From Hydrogenoanaerobacterium saccharovorans (GTDB lineage: Bacteria > Bacillota > Clostridia > Oscillospirales > Ruminococcaceae): a stretch of 64,000 bases of DNA. The notes under the pieces were generated by a model. The model did not search any database. It was not told the DNA's origin and saw only the letters and a list, made by a program, of their open reading frames with translations. A program made the translations under genes and the position numbers. The DNA is taken from positions 868,001 to 932,000 of the forward strand of contig NZ_RKRD01000001.1 in the NCBI RefSeq assembly GCF_003814745.1. The letters run 5' to 3'. Shown in pieces: positions 8,254-16,423 of this stretch. The stretch's first letter is position 1, and each line of letters opens with the position of its first letter.

Positions 8254-10734
8254 ATGGGTTCTTACAATAATCTGCCGGAACGTTCGCGGCGTCCTGTAAA
8301 TCGAAATCCGCAGGGCAGCAGAAACCAAGCCGGCAACCAAAACAATACAAACCAAAGCCGCCCTTCTCGTAACAAGCGCAGTTCTGCGTCGGTTATGCGG
8401 GGAGTAAAAGGCACTTTTTCCATTATCGGTAAAACCTTTGTTACCATCTTTTTAATTATGGTAATTACAGGTTCGATTGTGGCGTCGGTTATGACGGTTT
8501 ATATTGTAAATTTTCTTGATGATCAAACCGAATTCGACTTGAGAAATTTGGAACTGAACTATACTACCACATTATATGCAAAAAACGCCGAATCGGGTGA
8601 AGATTATCCGCTGCAGGTGATAAAAGGCAACGAAAACCGCATTTGGGTGGATTTTGATAAAATCCCAAAGCAAATGCAGCTTGCTGCCATGGCAGCCGAG
8701 GACAAACGCTTTCAAACGCACCAAGGCGTTGACTGGAAAATGACCTTCAAGGCATTTTTAAAGATGGTGTTTGGCGGCGAAACAACGGGTGGTTCTACCA
8801 TAACACAGCAGCTAATTAAAAATATTTCGGGCGATAAGCAAGTTCGAATAGACCGTAAACTCAGAGAGATTTTTCGTGCTTTGGCGTTAGAAAAAGAATA
8901 TTCCAAAGACGATATTATGGAGGCATACCTAAATACGGCAACAACAGGTAATAACGTATACGGTGTGCAGGCTGCTGCCAACTTATTCTTTGATAAAAAC
9001 GTGGACGAGCTGGATACCGCGGAAAGTGCTGCAATTATTGCTATAACGCAGAACCCAAGCAAATACGAGCTGCTCAACCATGAAGAAAGAAACCGTGAAA
9101 GACGAGCCTATGTACTGAATAATATGCTTGATATTGAGTTGACCCAGCTCAAAGCAAGGCTGGACGGCAAGGCAAAAACAGAATACGGGCCTGTAGTTGG
9201 CGGTAAAATAAGCAAAAGTGAGTATGAAGCTGAAAAAAGCAAGCTAAAACAGCATTATGATGCTGCTCGGCAGCAACAACTTGTAATTAAAACCAGTACC
9301 GCGCAAAAAACCCGTTCTGAAACTTACACTTACTTTGTAGACTACGTAATTGAAGAAGTGATTGCCGATATGTGTTCGCAGCTTGGCTACGAAAAACAGG
9401 CGGCATGGGATTTGGTTTATAACGGTGGTCTTTCAATTTACACAACCGTTGATGAGAAAATTCAGGACATCTTGGATGAAAAGTTTATAACAAACGAGAT
9501 TCAGTACAATCCGCAAAAATCAATTTTCCAAAAAGTAACCGGATATTACATTACAAACGGCGGTAAATCTTACGGCCAAAGCCTTGGCGATAAGCAACCG
9601 CAGAGTGCGATGGTTATTATGGATTATGAGGGCAACATCAGAGGAATTGCGGGAGGCAGGGGAGAAAAGACAGGTGACCGTACTTTTAACCTCGCCACAG
9701 ACGGTGTTCGTCAGACAGGTTCGTCCATCAAACCGATATCTGTCTATGCACCCGCTATAGACCTCGACCTTGTGCATTGGTCATATCTCACTGATGACAG
9801 TCCGTTTGGTTACCTTGTGAACGGGCAGCTTGTCCGTGCATCGGATGCGGTAAAAACCGTACAGGAGACGGATGAGGAAGGCAATGTTGTTGAGAAGAGA
9901 GTAGCTGCGGGTACTCCGTGGCCCACTAACTACGACTACAATGGACAGGGCAGGTTAACTATTGACAGAGCAATCCAGAACTCGGTGAATACCATTGCGG
10001 TAAAAACATTGGATATGCTTACCCCGCAGGTGGCTTACGACTTTTTGAAAAATAATCTTGGCATTAACTCACTCAATCCTGATCATGATATAGACTACTC
10101 TCCGCTTGCGCTGGGTGGTATGAGCGGCGGTATTTCGGTATTGGATATGACAGCGGCATATCAGATATTCGGCAACGGTGGGCTGTATTACGAGCCTCAT
10201 TCGTATACCAAAGTGGTTGATAACCAAGGCAACGTGCTTTTAGAGGCAAATGATGTGCCCAGACGTGTGATATCGGAAGATACCGCCGAGGTTATGAATA
10301 AGCTGCTGCAAAGCGTTGTTTCTGGCGGTACAGGTGCCGCTGCAAGGCTGGGCAACCTGCCTACCATGGGTAAAACAGGTACATCCAGTATGGATAAGGA
10401 CCAGTGGTTTATTGGCGGAACACCTTATTATGTATCGGCTTTGTGGTTTGGTTACGATAAAGAAAATGCGGGCATTCCGCATTATAATCCGTATCCACCA
10501 CCGCAAATTTGGAAGCGCGTTATGACCGATGTAAGCAAAGGTCAGCCGAATAAGGCATTTCCTACAAGCGGCAATGTTGTGCAAAAGGCGTATTGTACCG
10601 AAACGGGCGACCTTGCAACGCCGTCCTGTCCCAAAACTGCTATGGGTTGGTACAAAGAGAGTTCACTGCCGGGCAACTGTACTCTGCACAGCGGTGCAAT
10701 CGAATCCGAAGAAATATCTGAGGAAGAAGAATAA
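8254..10734 (+). CDS. ponA: Class A penicillin-binding protein (PBP1A-like transglycosylase/transpeptidase)
   Basis: A bifunctional wall synthase that polymerises lipid II and cross-links the stems. It has a basic, Asn/Arg-rich cytoplasmic tail and one membrane span (about residues 55-85). The GT51 domain follows, with catalytic glutamate in AAEDKRF (about residue 147) and GGSTITQQL (about 178). The transpeptidase domain has all three active-site motifs: SSIKP (serine, about 489), SVN (about 576) and KTGTS (about 707). A charged linker of about 60 residues, rich in Lys and Gln, sits between the domains. The protein ends in an acidic tail. The 826 residues are typical. The ATG start has GGGGG about 11 bases upstream. 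It is transcribed away from the BofC-like gene. Confidence 0.95.
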   Translation: MGSYNNLPERSRRPVNRNPQGSRNQAGNQNNTNQSRPSRNKRSSASVMRGVKGTFSIIGKTFVTIFLIMVITGSIVASVMTVYIVNFLDDQTEFDLRNLELNYTTTLYAKNAESGEDYPLQVIKGNENRIWVDFDKIPKQMQLAAMAAEDKRFQTHQGVDWKMTFKAFLKMVFGGETTGGSTITQQLIKNISGDKQVRIDRKLREIFRALALEKEYSKDDIMEAYLNTATTGNNVYGVQAAANLFFDKNVDELDTAESAAIIAITQNPSKYELLNHEERNRERRAYVLNNMLDIELTQLKARLDGKAKTEYGPVVGGKISKSEYEAEKSKLKQHYDAARQQQLVIKTSTAQKTRSETYTYFVDYVIEEVIADMCSQLGYEKQAAWDLVYNGGLSIYTTVDEKIQDILDEKFITNEIQYNPQKSIFQKVTGYYITNGGKSYGQSLGDKQPQSAMVIMDYEGNIRGIAGGRGEKTGDRTFNLATDGVRQTGSSIKPISVYAPAIDLDLVHWSYLTDDSPFGYLVNGQLVRASDAVKTVQETDEEGNVVEKRVAAGTPWPTNYDYNGQGRLTIDRAIQNSVNTIAVKTLDMLTPQVAYDFLKNNLGINSLNPDHDIDYSPLALGGMSGGISVLDMTAAYQIFGNGGLYYEPHSYTKVVDNQGNVLLEANDVPRRVISEDTAEVMNKLLQSVVSGGTGAAARLGNLPTMGKTGTSSMDKDQWFIGGTPYYVSALWFGYDKENAGIPHYNPYPPPQIWKRVMTDVSKGQPNKAFPTSGNVVQKAYCTETGDLATPSCPKTAMGWYKESSLPGNCTLHSGAIESEEISEEEE

Positions 10735-10747
10735 TCTTAAATGACGA

Positions 10748-10790
10748 AATCCCCTCTGTCCCAATCGACAAAGGGGATTATTCTTTTTGT
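10748..10790. terminator. Bidirectional terminator between PBP and YtvI-like genes
   Basis: AATCCCCT at 10748 and AGGGGATT ending at 10779 form the stem. ATTCTTTTTG follows on the plus strand. It overlaps the last codon of the convergent gene. Confidence 0.75.
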
Positions 10791-11872
10791 TTTGGCGGGA
10801 TTTCCCACAGATGAATTGTTCCGCTGTCATTTAAAAATTTTAAAATCAGAACAAGAACAGGTGCAAGAAACATCCCCACAGCGCCAAACAGCTTCAGCCC
10901 TAAAAACATGGAAGTGACAGTGACGAGCGGCGGCAGCCCGATATGATCACCGATGATTTTGGGCTCGATAATATTGCGCGCTATGGTGATAACCCCGTAC
11001 AAGATGAGCAAACCAATGCCCAAAAAGCGGTTGCCCTGCGTAAATGATAACACTGCCCAAGGGATGAGAATCAGCCCGGTGCCTATAGCGGGCAAAAGGT
11101 CTGCTGCTGCAATGCCGGCTGCCCAATAAAAACTTTGAGGAACGCGCAGCAGCCAAAGCCCTGCAAATAACTCTGCAAAGGTGATAAAAAGCAAAAGCAA
11201 GTATGCTCTAGCGTACTTGAATACGATTTTGACAAGAAAATCTTTAACGGCAAACAACGTTTTTCGGTGATGCTTGGGAACCAACCTTGCAAAAAAGCTC
11301 ACAACGTTGGTATAATCCATCGAGATAAAAAAGGATGATAAGATGGTAAACAAAAAAGTGAGGCAAAAGGCAGGAATTGCTTTTACGCAAACACCAATGC
11401 CTTCAATCAAATGAGTTGAAACACCATTAATAAAAGTGCCTACCTGTTTTGTAATTGTATCCGAAAGAGTAACGAACTGTACACCAAGTTCGGGAAAAAA
11501 GCCGCTAAGCAGTGCCGAAACCTGATTGCTGAGGCCTTCAACGGTAGGTACAACCACAGTATTATAGGTTTGCGGCAGTGATGAAACCAATGTGCGCAAA
11601 CAGGTCATTAACTGGAGGAGTAACAACCAAATGAGCGCAAACAATGCAGCATAAACGCACAGCAATACAATCGCCGCACAAAATTGCCGCGTAGCACTGG
11701 ACATTCGGTATACCAGATTTACAACAGGTTTTAGCACGAACGATATAACAAAGCCCAGTACCAGCGGCAGTATCCACCATATTAAATATTTAAAAATAAA
11801 AAACGCAAGTGCCGCCACAACGACGGCATAAAGAACATCTATTATAAATTTTCGTTTGCCGTCCAGTGTCAA
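10778..11872 (-). CDS. AI-2E/YtvI family membrane protein
   Basis: A permease-like protein of 364 residues with about eight hydrophobic segments and the amphipathic middle region typical of PF01594. The conserved LLPAIGTGLILIPWA and the RNIIEPKIIGDHIGLPPLVT segments near the C-terminus are diagnostic. Members include Bacillus YtvI (sporulation) and TqsA-type AI-2 exporters, and others act as sodium/proton antiporters; which applies is unknown. The TTG at 11872 (reverse strand) is chosen because GAGGTGAGG lies just upstream; an in-frame GTG 36 bases earlier lacks a comparable site. The 338-base gap to the next gene (11873-12210) is AT-rich and must hold divergent promoters, but I see no clear consensus there. 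Confidence 0.8.
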   Translation of the reverse strand: MTLDGKRKFIIDVLYAVVVAALAFFIFKYLIWWILPLVLGFVISFVLKPVVNLVYRMSSATRQFCAAIVLLCVYAALFALIWLLLLQLMTCLRTLVSSLPQTYNTVVVPTVEGLSNQVSALLSGFFPELGVQFVTLSDTITKQVGTFINGVSTHLIEGIGVCVKAIPAFCLTFLFTILSSFFISMDYTNVVSFFARLVPKHHRKTLFAVKDFLVKIVFKYARAYLLLLFITFAELFAGLWLLRVPQSFYWAAGIAAADLLPAIGTGLILIPWAVLSFTQGNRFLGIGLLILYGVITIARNIIEPKIIGDHIGLPPLVTVTSMFLGLKLFGAVGMFLAPVLVLILKFLNDSGTIHLWEIPPKQKE

Positions 11873-12210
11873 AAACCTCACCTCGCTGTTATATAATATT
11901 CCTTTCACTGCCGTAAATATGAAGAACTGTGCTGTCCAAAAACAGACAATTAAAAATTTATTTTTTGCATTCGATTGTTTTATTGTGAATGTTACTAAAA
12001 GTTATGATACATACGCGCAAATAATAGATACAACCTTCATTAAGGCTTGATATTAGAAGAAAACAGGAGAAAACGCCCTGTAAACTTTAAAAACGACGAA
12101 ATATAAGCTTAAAAACAGCACAATAAACGTAATTCAAAATTGTGCGAAGTGTTATGAGGTGTTATAGTGTATATCACAACGATACAAATGTGCTCGGGAG
12201 GTGTACAAAA

Positions 12211-12651
12211 ATGGATAAACCAAAATTTTTGCTTGTTGACACGGATGTTTTGCCCGATGTGTTTTTAAAGGTTGTTTATGCCAAAAAAATGATTGCGCAG
12301 GGCAAAGCAAAAAGCTCCAGCGAAGCGGCAAAACTTGCAGGCATTTCGCGCAGTGCTTTTTATAAATACAAAGATTGTGTACAGCAGTACAACAGTAAAA
12401 TGAGCGATAACATAGTTACCATATATGCCACACTTGCCGACGAACCGGGAGTATTATCCTCCGTTATATCGCAGCTGTACACCTCGGGCGCGAATATTTT
12501 AACACTCAACCAAAATATTCCTGTAGATTCGGTGGCGCATGTATCGATTTCGGCAAAAATCAATTCTATCAACTGTACAGAGCAAGAGTTGATTATGCAA
12601 ATTAAGGGGCTTACCGGTGTGGTAGAGGCAAAGCTGCTTTCGGGCAGCTAA
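12211..12651 (+). CDS. ACT-domain regulatory protein (UPF0735/PheB-like)
   Basis: A small protein of 146 residues. The N-terminal part holds a helix-turn-helix-like segment (AAKLAGISRSAFYKYKDCV, about residues 38-56). The C-terminal part (about 70-143) is an ACT domain beginning at NIVTIYATLADEPGVLSSV, the usual amino-acid-binding module. Homologues sit next to threonine-pathway genes in many Firmicutes, as here, 51 bases before hom. A sensor role for an aspartate-family amino acid is therefore likely but inferred. ATG 12211 has GGGAGGTG about 7 bases upstream; the longer frame from 12142 has none. Confidence 0.82.
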   Translation: MDKPKFLLVDTDVLPDVFLKVVYAKKMIAQGKAKSSSEAAKLAGISRSAFYKYKDCVQQYNSKMSDNIVTIYATLADEPGVLSSVISQLYTSGANILTLNQNIPVDSVAHVSISAKINSINCTEQELIMQIKGLTGVVEAKLLSGS

Positions 12652-12702
12652 TGGCATTACTCTGCACAGGCAGATATATTAAATTAATTGGGGGATTACT
12701 TC

Positions 12703-13947
12703 ATGTTGAAAATAGCGGTTATGGGCCACGGTGTAGTTGGCTCGGGTGTGCTCGAGGTTTTTTATAAAAACCGTGCCAGCATGCAGCGAAAAGCCAATAA
12801 AGAGATGGATATCAAATATGTACTGGATTTGAGAGACTTCCCGGGTCTGCCGTATTCCGACAAGTTCATCAAAGATTTCGAGCTGATTGTCAACGATCCT
12901 GAAATCAACATTGTAGTGGAAGTGATGGGTGGATTAAACCCTGCTTTTACATATGTTAAACGCTGCCTTGAAGCAGGCAAAAGTGTTGTTACCTCTAACA
13001 AAGAACTGGTTGCGGCAAAGGGTGCAGAACTGCTTAAAATTGCAAACGACCATGATGTAAACTTCTTTTTTGAGGCAAGCGTTGGTGGCGGTATTCCTAT
13101 CATCCGCCCGTTGCATGCATGCCTTGTGGCGAATGAAATTGACGAGATTGCAGGTATTTTAAACGGCACTACCAACTTTATTTTGACAAAGATGATTCGT
13201 GAACAGATGACATTTTCGGATGCGCTGGCATTGGCACAAAAGCTTGGCTACGCAGAGCGTAACCCCGCTGCCGATGTAGAGGGCCATGATGCCTGCCGTA
13301 AAATTTGTATTTTGGCATCGCTTGCATTTGGTAAACATGTGTACCCCGATGAAGTTTATACAGACGGAATTACAAAACTAACCCTGGAGGATGTGGAATA
13401 CGCAAAAAACTGGGGCGGTGTGATTAAACTAATCGGCAGAGCAAAACGTATGCCAAACGGCAAGGTTTCTGTAATGGTCAGCCCTGCTTTTATAAGCAGC
13501 GACAGCCAGCTTTCGAGTGTGGACGATGTGTTTAACGCGGTACTGGTACGCGGCGATGCTACAGGAGATGTGGTGTTCTACGGCAAGGGTGCAGGTAAGT
13601 TGCCCACTGCATCTGCAGTTGTGGCAGACGTTGTGGATGCTGCCAAAGCAGAGCACAGCAGCACATCTCTTCGTTGGGAGAATAACCCACAGCATAATAC
13701 AGCGGTGAATTACCTCGATACCAAAGCGAGCATGTATGTTCGAATAGGGTACGATAATTATGATAAAGCAATTAAGGTAATCAATGATTTGTTTGGTGAA
13801 ATAGTGCCAATTTACCGCAGCGGAGCAGAGGATGAATTTGCATTTATTACTCCTATACTCACCGAACGTGAGCTGAGCGAAAAGATAAAACAAATTACCC
13901 AAAATGGTTTGCAGGTGCTTGGCAGCGTAAGAGTGTTGGATTACTAA
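12703..13947 (+). CDS. hom: Homoserine dehydrogenase
   Basis: It reduces aspartate semialdehyde to homoserine with NAD(P)H in the threonine/methionine branch. The Rossmann motif GHGVVGSGV sits at the very start. The conserved TSNKELVAAKG segment and the catalytic region with GILNGTTNFILTKM and YAERNPAADVEGHDACRK follow. The last 75 residues (from YVRIGYDNYDKAIKV) form an ACT domain, the usual site for threonine feedback inhibition. ATG 12703 is used because GGGGGA lies upstream at good spacing; a TTG five codons earlier overlaps that site. thrB follows after 24 bases, so they are likely cotranscribed with the ACT gene. Confidence 0.96.
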   Translation: MLKIAVMGHGVVGSGVLEVFYKNRASMQRKANKEMDIKYVLDLRDFPGLPYSDKFIKDFELIVNDPEINIVVEVMGGLNPAFTYVKRCLEAGKSVVTSNKELVAAKGAELLKIANDHDVNFFFEASVGGGIPIIRPLHACLVANEIDEIAGILNGTTNFILTKMIREQMTFSDALALAQKLGYAERNPAADVEGHDACRKICILASLAFGKHVYPDEVYTDGITKLTLEDVEYAKNWGGVIKLIGRAKRMPNGKVSVMVSPAFISSDSQLSSVDDVFNAVLVRGDATGDVVFYGKGAGKLPTASAVVADVVDAAKAEHSSTSLRWENNPQHNTAVNYLDTKASMYVRIGYDNYDKAIKVINDLFGEIVPIYRSGAEDEFAFITPILTERELSEKIKQITQNGLQVLGSVRVLDY

Positions 13948-13971
13948 TCATCGTAAAGGGGATGTTGTTAT

Positions 13972-14862
13972 ATGATAAAGGTACAAATTCCCGCTACCAG
14001 TGCTAATATCGGTGCGGGCTTTGATAGCCTTGGTCTTGCGGTTTCGATGTACAATTATGTAAATTTAGAGGAGCAGGACAGCATTGAAATAGTAGCACTG
14101 GACGGTGTACCAATACCAACCGATGAAAGCAACCTGGTTTACCAGTGTGTAAAATATATTTATGATTTATGCGATAAACCGCTGAAAGGTATTCGCATTG
14201 AGCAAATCAATAATATCCCAATGGCACGCGGCTTGGGCAGCTCGTCTGCCTGCATTGTCGGCGGTTTGGTGGGTGCCAATGCCATGCTCGGCAACCCCTT
14301 GCGCACGAGCGACCTTGTTAATATAGCCGCAACGATGGAAGGGCATCCCGACAACTCCACCCCCGCACTGCTTGGTGGTTTGGTTACTGCGGTGCTTGAA
14401 AACGGCAAAGTATACTATGTAAAACAAGAGATTGCAGAAGATTTGCGCTTTGTTACCATCATTCCCGATTTTGAACTCAAAACTAAGTTTGCGCGCGAGG
14501 CATTGCCCAAAGAAATACCGCATAAAGACGGAGTCTTTAATCTTTCGCGCGCTGCTCTAATGTCTGTTTCGTTGTATTCGCGCAATTATCAAAACCTGCG
14601 CATTGCAGCAGATGACCGTTTGCATCAGCCCTATCGCCTTTCACTCATTAACGGCGCACACGATGTGCTTGAAATGAGCTATAAGCACGGTGCCTATGCT
14701 TCGTACATCAGCGGTGCAGGCAGCACTTTGATGTCTATCATCAGTTCGGGCAACTTTGAGTTCGAGGGGATCGTACGTGAGTATCTCCAAGAAAACGGGC
14801 TTGACGGATGGAAAGTAAATGTTCTGTCCATCGACAACGAAGGTACCAGAATAATCCCTTAA
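13972..14862 (+). CDS. thrB: Homoserine kinase
   Basis: It phosphorylates homoserine with ATP to O-phosphohomoserine, the threonine synthase substrate. It is a GHMP kinase: the opening VQIPATSANIGAGFDSLGLA segment and the phosphate-binding loop PMARGLGSSSACIVGG (about residue 83) are classical, and GHPDNSTPALLGG and SGAGSTLM complete the set. The 296 residues are full length. AAGGGGATG lies upstream of the ATG. No thrC is seen in this window, so threonine synthase must be encoded elsewhere. Confidence 0.95.
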   Translation: MIKVQIPATSANIGAGFDSLGLAVSMYNYVNLEEQDSIEIVALDGVPIPTDESNLVYQCVKYIYDLCDKPLKGIRIEQINNIPMARGLGSSSACIVGGLVGANAMLGNPLRTSDLVNIAATMEGHPDNSTPALLGGLVTAVLENGKVYYVKQEIAEDLRFVTIIPDFELKTKFAREALPKEIPHKDGVFNLSRAALMSVSLYSRNYQNLRIAADDRLHQPYRLSLINGAHDVLEMSYKHGAYASYISGAGSTLMSIISSGNFEFEGIVREYLQENGLDGWKVNVLSIDNEGTRIIP

Positions 14863-14934
14863 TACCAAGGGGATGCTGAAAAGAGATATATTTTTTACAA
14901 TCAATCTCGCAAAGCTCAAACTGTAAAAAAGATA

Positions 14935-14963
14935 TTGTCAATCATATACGCGTCTTGTAATAT
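14935..14963 (+). promoter_or_regulatory. Probable promoter for lysC
   Basis: TTGTCA (14935-14940) and TAATAT (14958-14963) are 17 bases apart. The predicted leader is only about 57 bases, too short for an L-box lysine riboswitch. A weak AT-rich inverted repeat (TTTTTTACA at 14891, TGTAAAAAA ending 14930) lies just upstream. Confidence 0.55.
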
Positions 14964-15026
14964 AATAAAGTATGCAAATGCGATTCTTTTTTCACATATA
15001 AGCGCAAAGATTTAGGAGGTAAGACA

Positions 15027-16238
15027 ATGGCTCTGATTGTTCAGAAATTCGGCGGCACATCGGTTGCTAATGCCGAGCGCATTTTTAACGTAGCAAAGAT
15101 TATTACCGAGACATATTCAGAGGGCAATGACGTAATCGCTGTAGTGTCTGCACAGGGCGATACTACGGACGATCTGATTGAAAAAGCTGCCGAGATTAAT
15201 ACGAATGCATCGCAGCGCGAGATGGACGTGCTGCTTTCTGCGGGCGAGCAAATTTCAATGTCTCTATTGGCAATGGCAATCGATAAAATGGGTTTTCCGG
15301 TGAAATCTCTTACCGGTTGGCAGGCAGGCTTTTTAACCGATAGCAGCCACACCCGTGCCAGAATTCGCCGAATTAACAAAGAGCGCATCGAAAATGAAAT
15401 TGGCAAGCGTAATATTGTGATTGTAGCGGGTTTTCAAGGTATTAACCGTTACGATGATATTACAACGCTTGGTCGCGGTGGCTCCGATACCAGTGCCGTG
15501 GCGTTGGCGGCAGCACTGCATGCCGATAACTGCCAAATTTACACCGATGTAGACGGCGTTTACACCGCCGACCCGCGTGTTGTACCCAAAGCACAAAAAT
15601 TGGATGAGATTACTTACGACGAAATGCTGGAGCTTGCATCGCTGGGTGCAAATGTTCTGCATAACCGTTCTGTAGAGATGGCAAAAAAATATTCGGTGCC
15701 GATGGAGGTACTGTCTAGTCTGGAAAGAAAACCAGGGACACAGATTAAGGAGGTTATCAAAATGGAGAAAATGTTAATCAAAGGCGTAGCACGTGACAAC
15801 GACGTCGCTCGTATTTCTATTATCGGCGTACCGGACACTCCGGGTGTTGCGTTTAAAATATTCTCTCAGTTAGCAGCAAAAAAGGTCAACGTCGATATCA
15901 TCCTTCAGTCTATCGGCCGTGACGGAACGAAAGACATTAGCTTTACCACTTCTCGTTCACATAAAGACACTGCGATGGATATATTGAACGGCATTAGCGA
16001 TAACCTGAATGCACATGGCGTTGTGTGCGACGATAATATTTCAAAAGTATCTGTAGTTGGTGCAGGTATGCAAAGCAATCCCGGTGTTGCATCCAAAATG
16101 TTCGAGGCTCTTTCTGAGGCGGGTGTCAACATCCAGATGATTTCAACCAGTGAAATTAAAATTTCGGTACTCATCGACCTGAAAGATTCTGAAAAGGCTT
16201 TGAACGCTATCCACGATGCGTTCATCAACGAAGATTAA
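15027..16238 (+). CDS. lysC: Aspartate kinase (alpha subunit)
   Basis: It phosphorylates aspartate, the entry step to lysine, threonine, methionine and diaminopimelate. The kinase domain opens with KFGGTSV and has GRGGSDTSAVALA (about residue 150). Two ACT domains follow from about residue 262. The 403-residue length is that of Bacillus aspartokinase II (alpha2beta2 type). AGGAGGT precedes the ATG. As in that enzyme, an internal in-frame start with its own ribosome site lies near codon 246 and is listed separately. It has its own promoter and terminator and is separate from thrB by 164 bases. Confidence 0.95.
   Translation: MALIVQKFGGTSVANAERIFNVAKIITETYSEGNDVIAVVSAQGDTTDDLIEKAAEINTNASQREMDVLLSAGEQISMSLLAMAIDKMGFPVKSLTGWQAGFLTDSSHTRARIRRINKERIENEIGKRNIVIVAGFQGINRYDDITTLGRGGSDTSAVALAAALHADNCQIYTDVDGVYTADPRVVPKAQKLDEITYDEMLELASLGANVLHNRSVEMAKKYSVPMEVLSSLERKPGTQIKEVIKMEKMLIKGVARDNDVARISIIGVPDTPGVAFKIFSQLAAKKVNVDIILQSIGRDGTKDISFTTSRSHKDTAMDILNGISDNLNAHGVVCDDNISKVSVVGAGMQSNPGVASKMFEALSEAGVNIQMISTSEIKISVLIDLKDSEKALNAIHDAFINED
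15747..15753 (+). promoter_or_regulatory. Internal ribosome binding site within lysC
   Basis: AAGGAGG lies 8 bases before an in-frame ATG at 15762 inside lysC. It is as strong as the gene's own start site. Confidence 0.75.
15762..16238 (+). CDS. lysC: Predicted aspartate kinase beta subunit from internal start
   Basis: In-frame translation from ATG 15762 gives a 158-residue protein holding only the tandem ACT regulatory region (from IKGVARDNDVARISI). In Bacillus subtilis aspartokinase II the beta subunit arises exactly this way, from an internal start in the same gene. Here the sequence shows an excellent AAGGAGG at 8-base spacing and an ATG at the kinase/ACT boundary. Expression is inferred. 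It should pair with the long form to make the regulatory dimer that binds the feedback inhibitor. Confidence 0.7.
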   Translation: MEKMLIKGVARDNDVARISIIGVPDTPGVAFKIFSQLAAKKVNVDIILQSIGRDGTKDISFTTSRSHKDTAMDILNGISDNLNAHGVVCDDNISKVSVVGAGMQSNPGVASKMFEALSEAGVNIQMISTSEIKISVLIDLKDSEKALNAIHDAFINED

Positions 16239-16253
16239 TATCAATGTTGTTTT

Positions 16254-16297
16254 ACACCGTATTTTCTGCTGTTGGGCAGAGAGTACGGTGTTTTTTT
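16254..16297 (+). terminator. lysC terminator
   Basis: ACACCGTA and TACGGTGT close a longer stem with an inner CTGC/GCAG pairing, followed by seven Ts. Confidence 0.85.
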
Positions 16298-16423
16298 ATG
16301 TATTTTGGTTGTTAATGTATAGAGTGCCTACTTTTTAGCAAACATGAAAAAAGGCATATCTCCTGTAAAATATCACATGATAGTACAGGCAAAATGCTTT
16401 TAGCAAAGAAAGGGGAGAGTGCG

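Noticed and set aside
14891..14930. TTTTTTACA/TGTAAAAAA repeat as a terminator after thrB
   Set aside because: The stem is only A-T rich with a 22-base loop, too weak to call.
14863..15026. Lysine riboswitch (L-box) before lysC
   Set aside because: The promoter leaves a leader of only about 57 bases, and L-box landmarks are absent.
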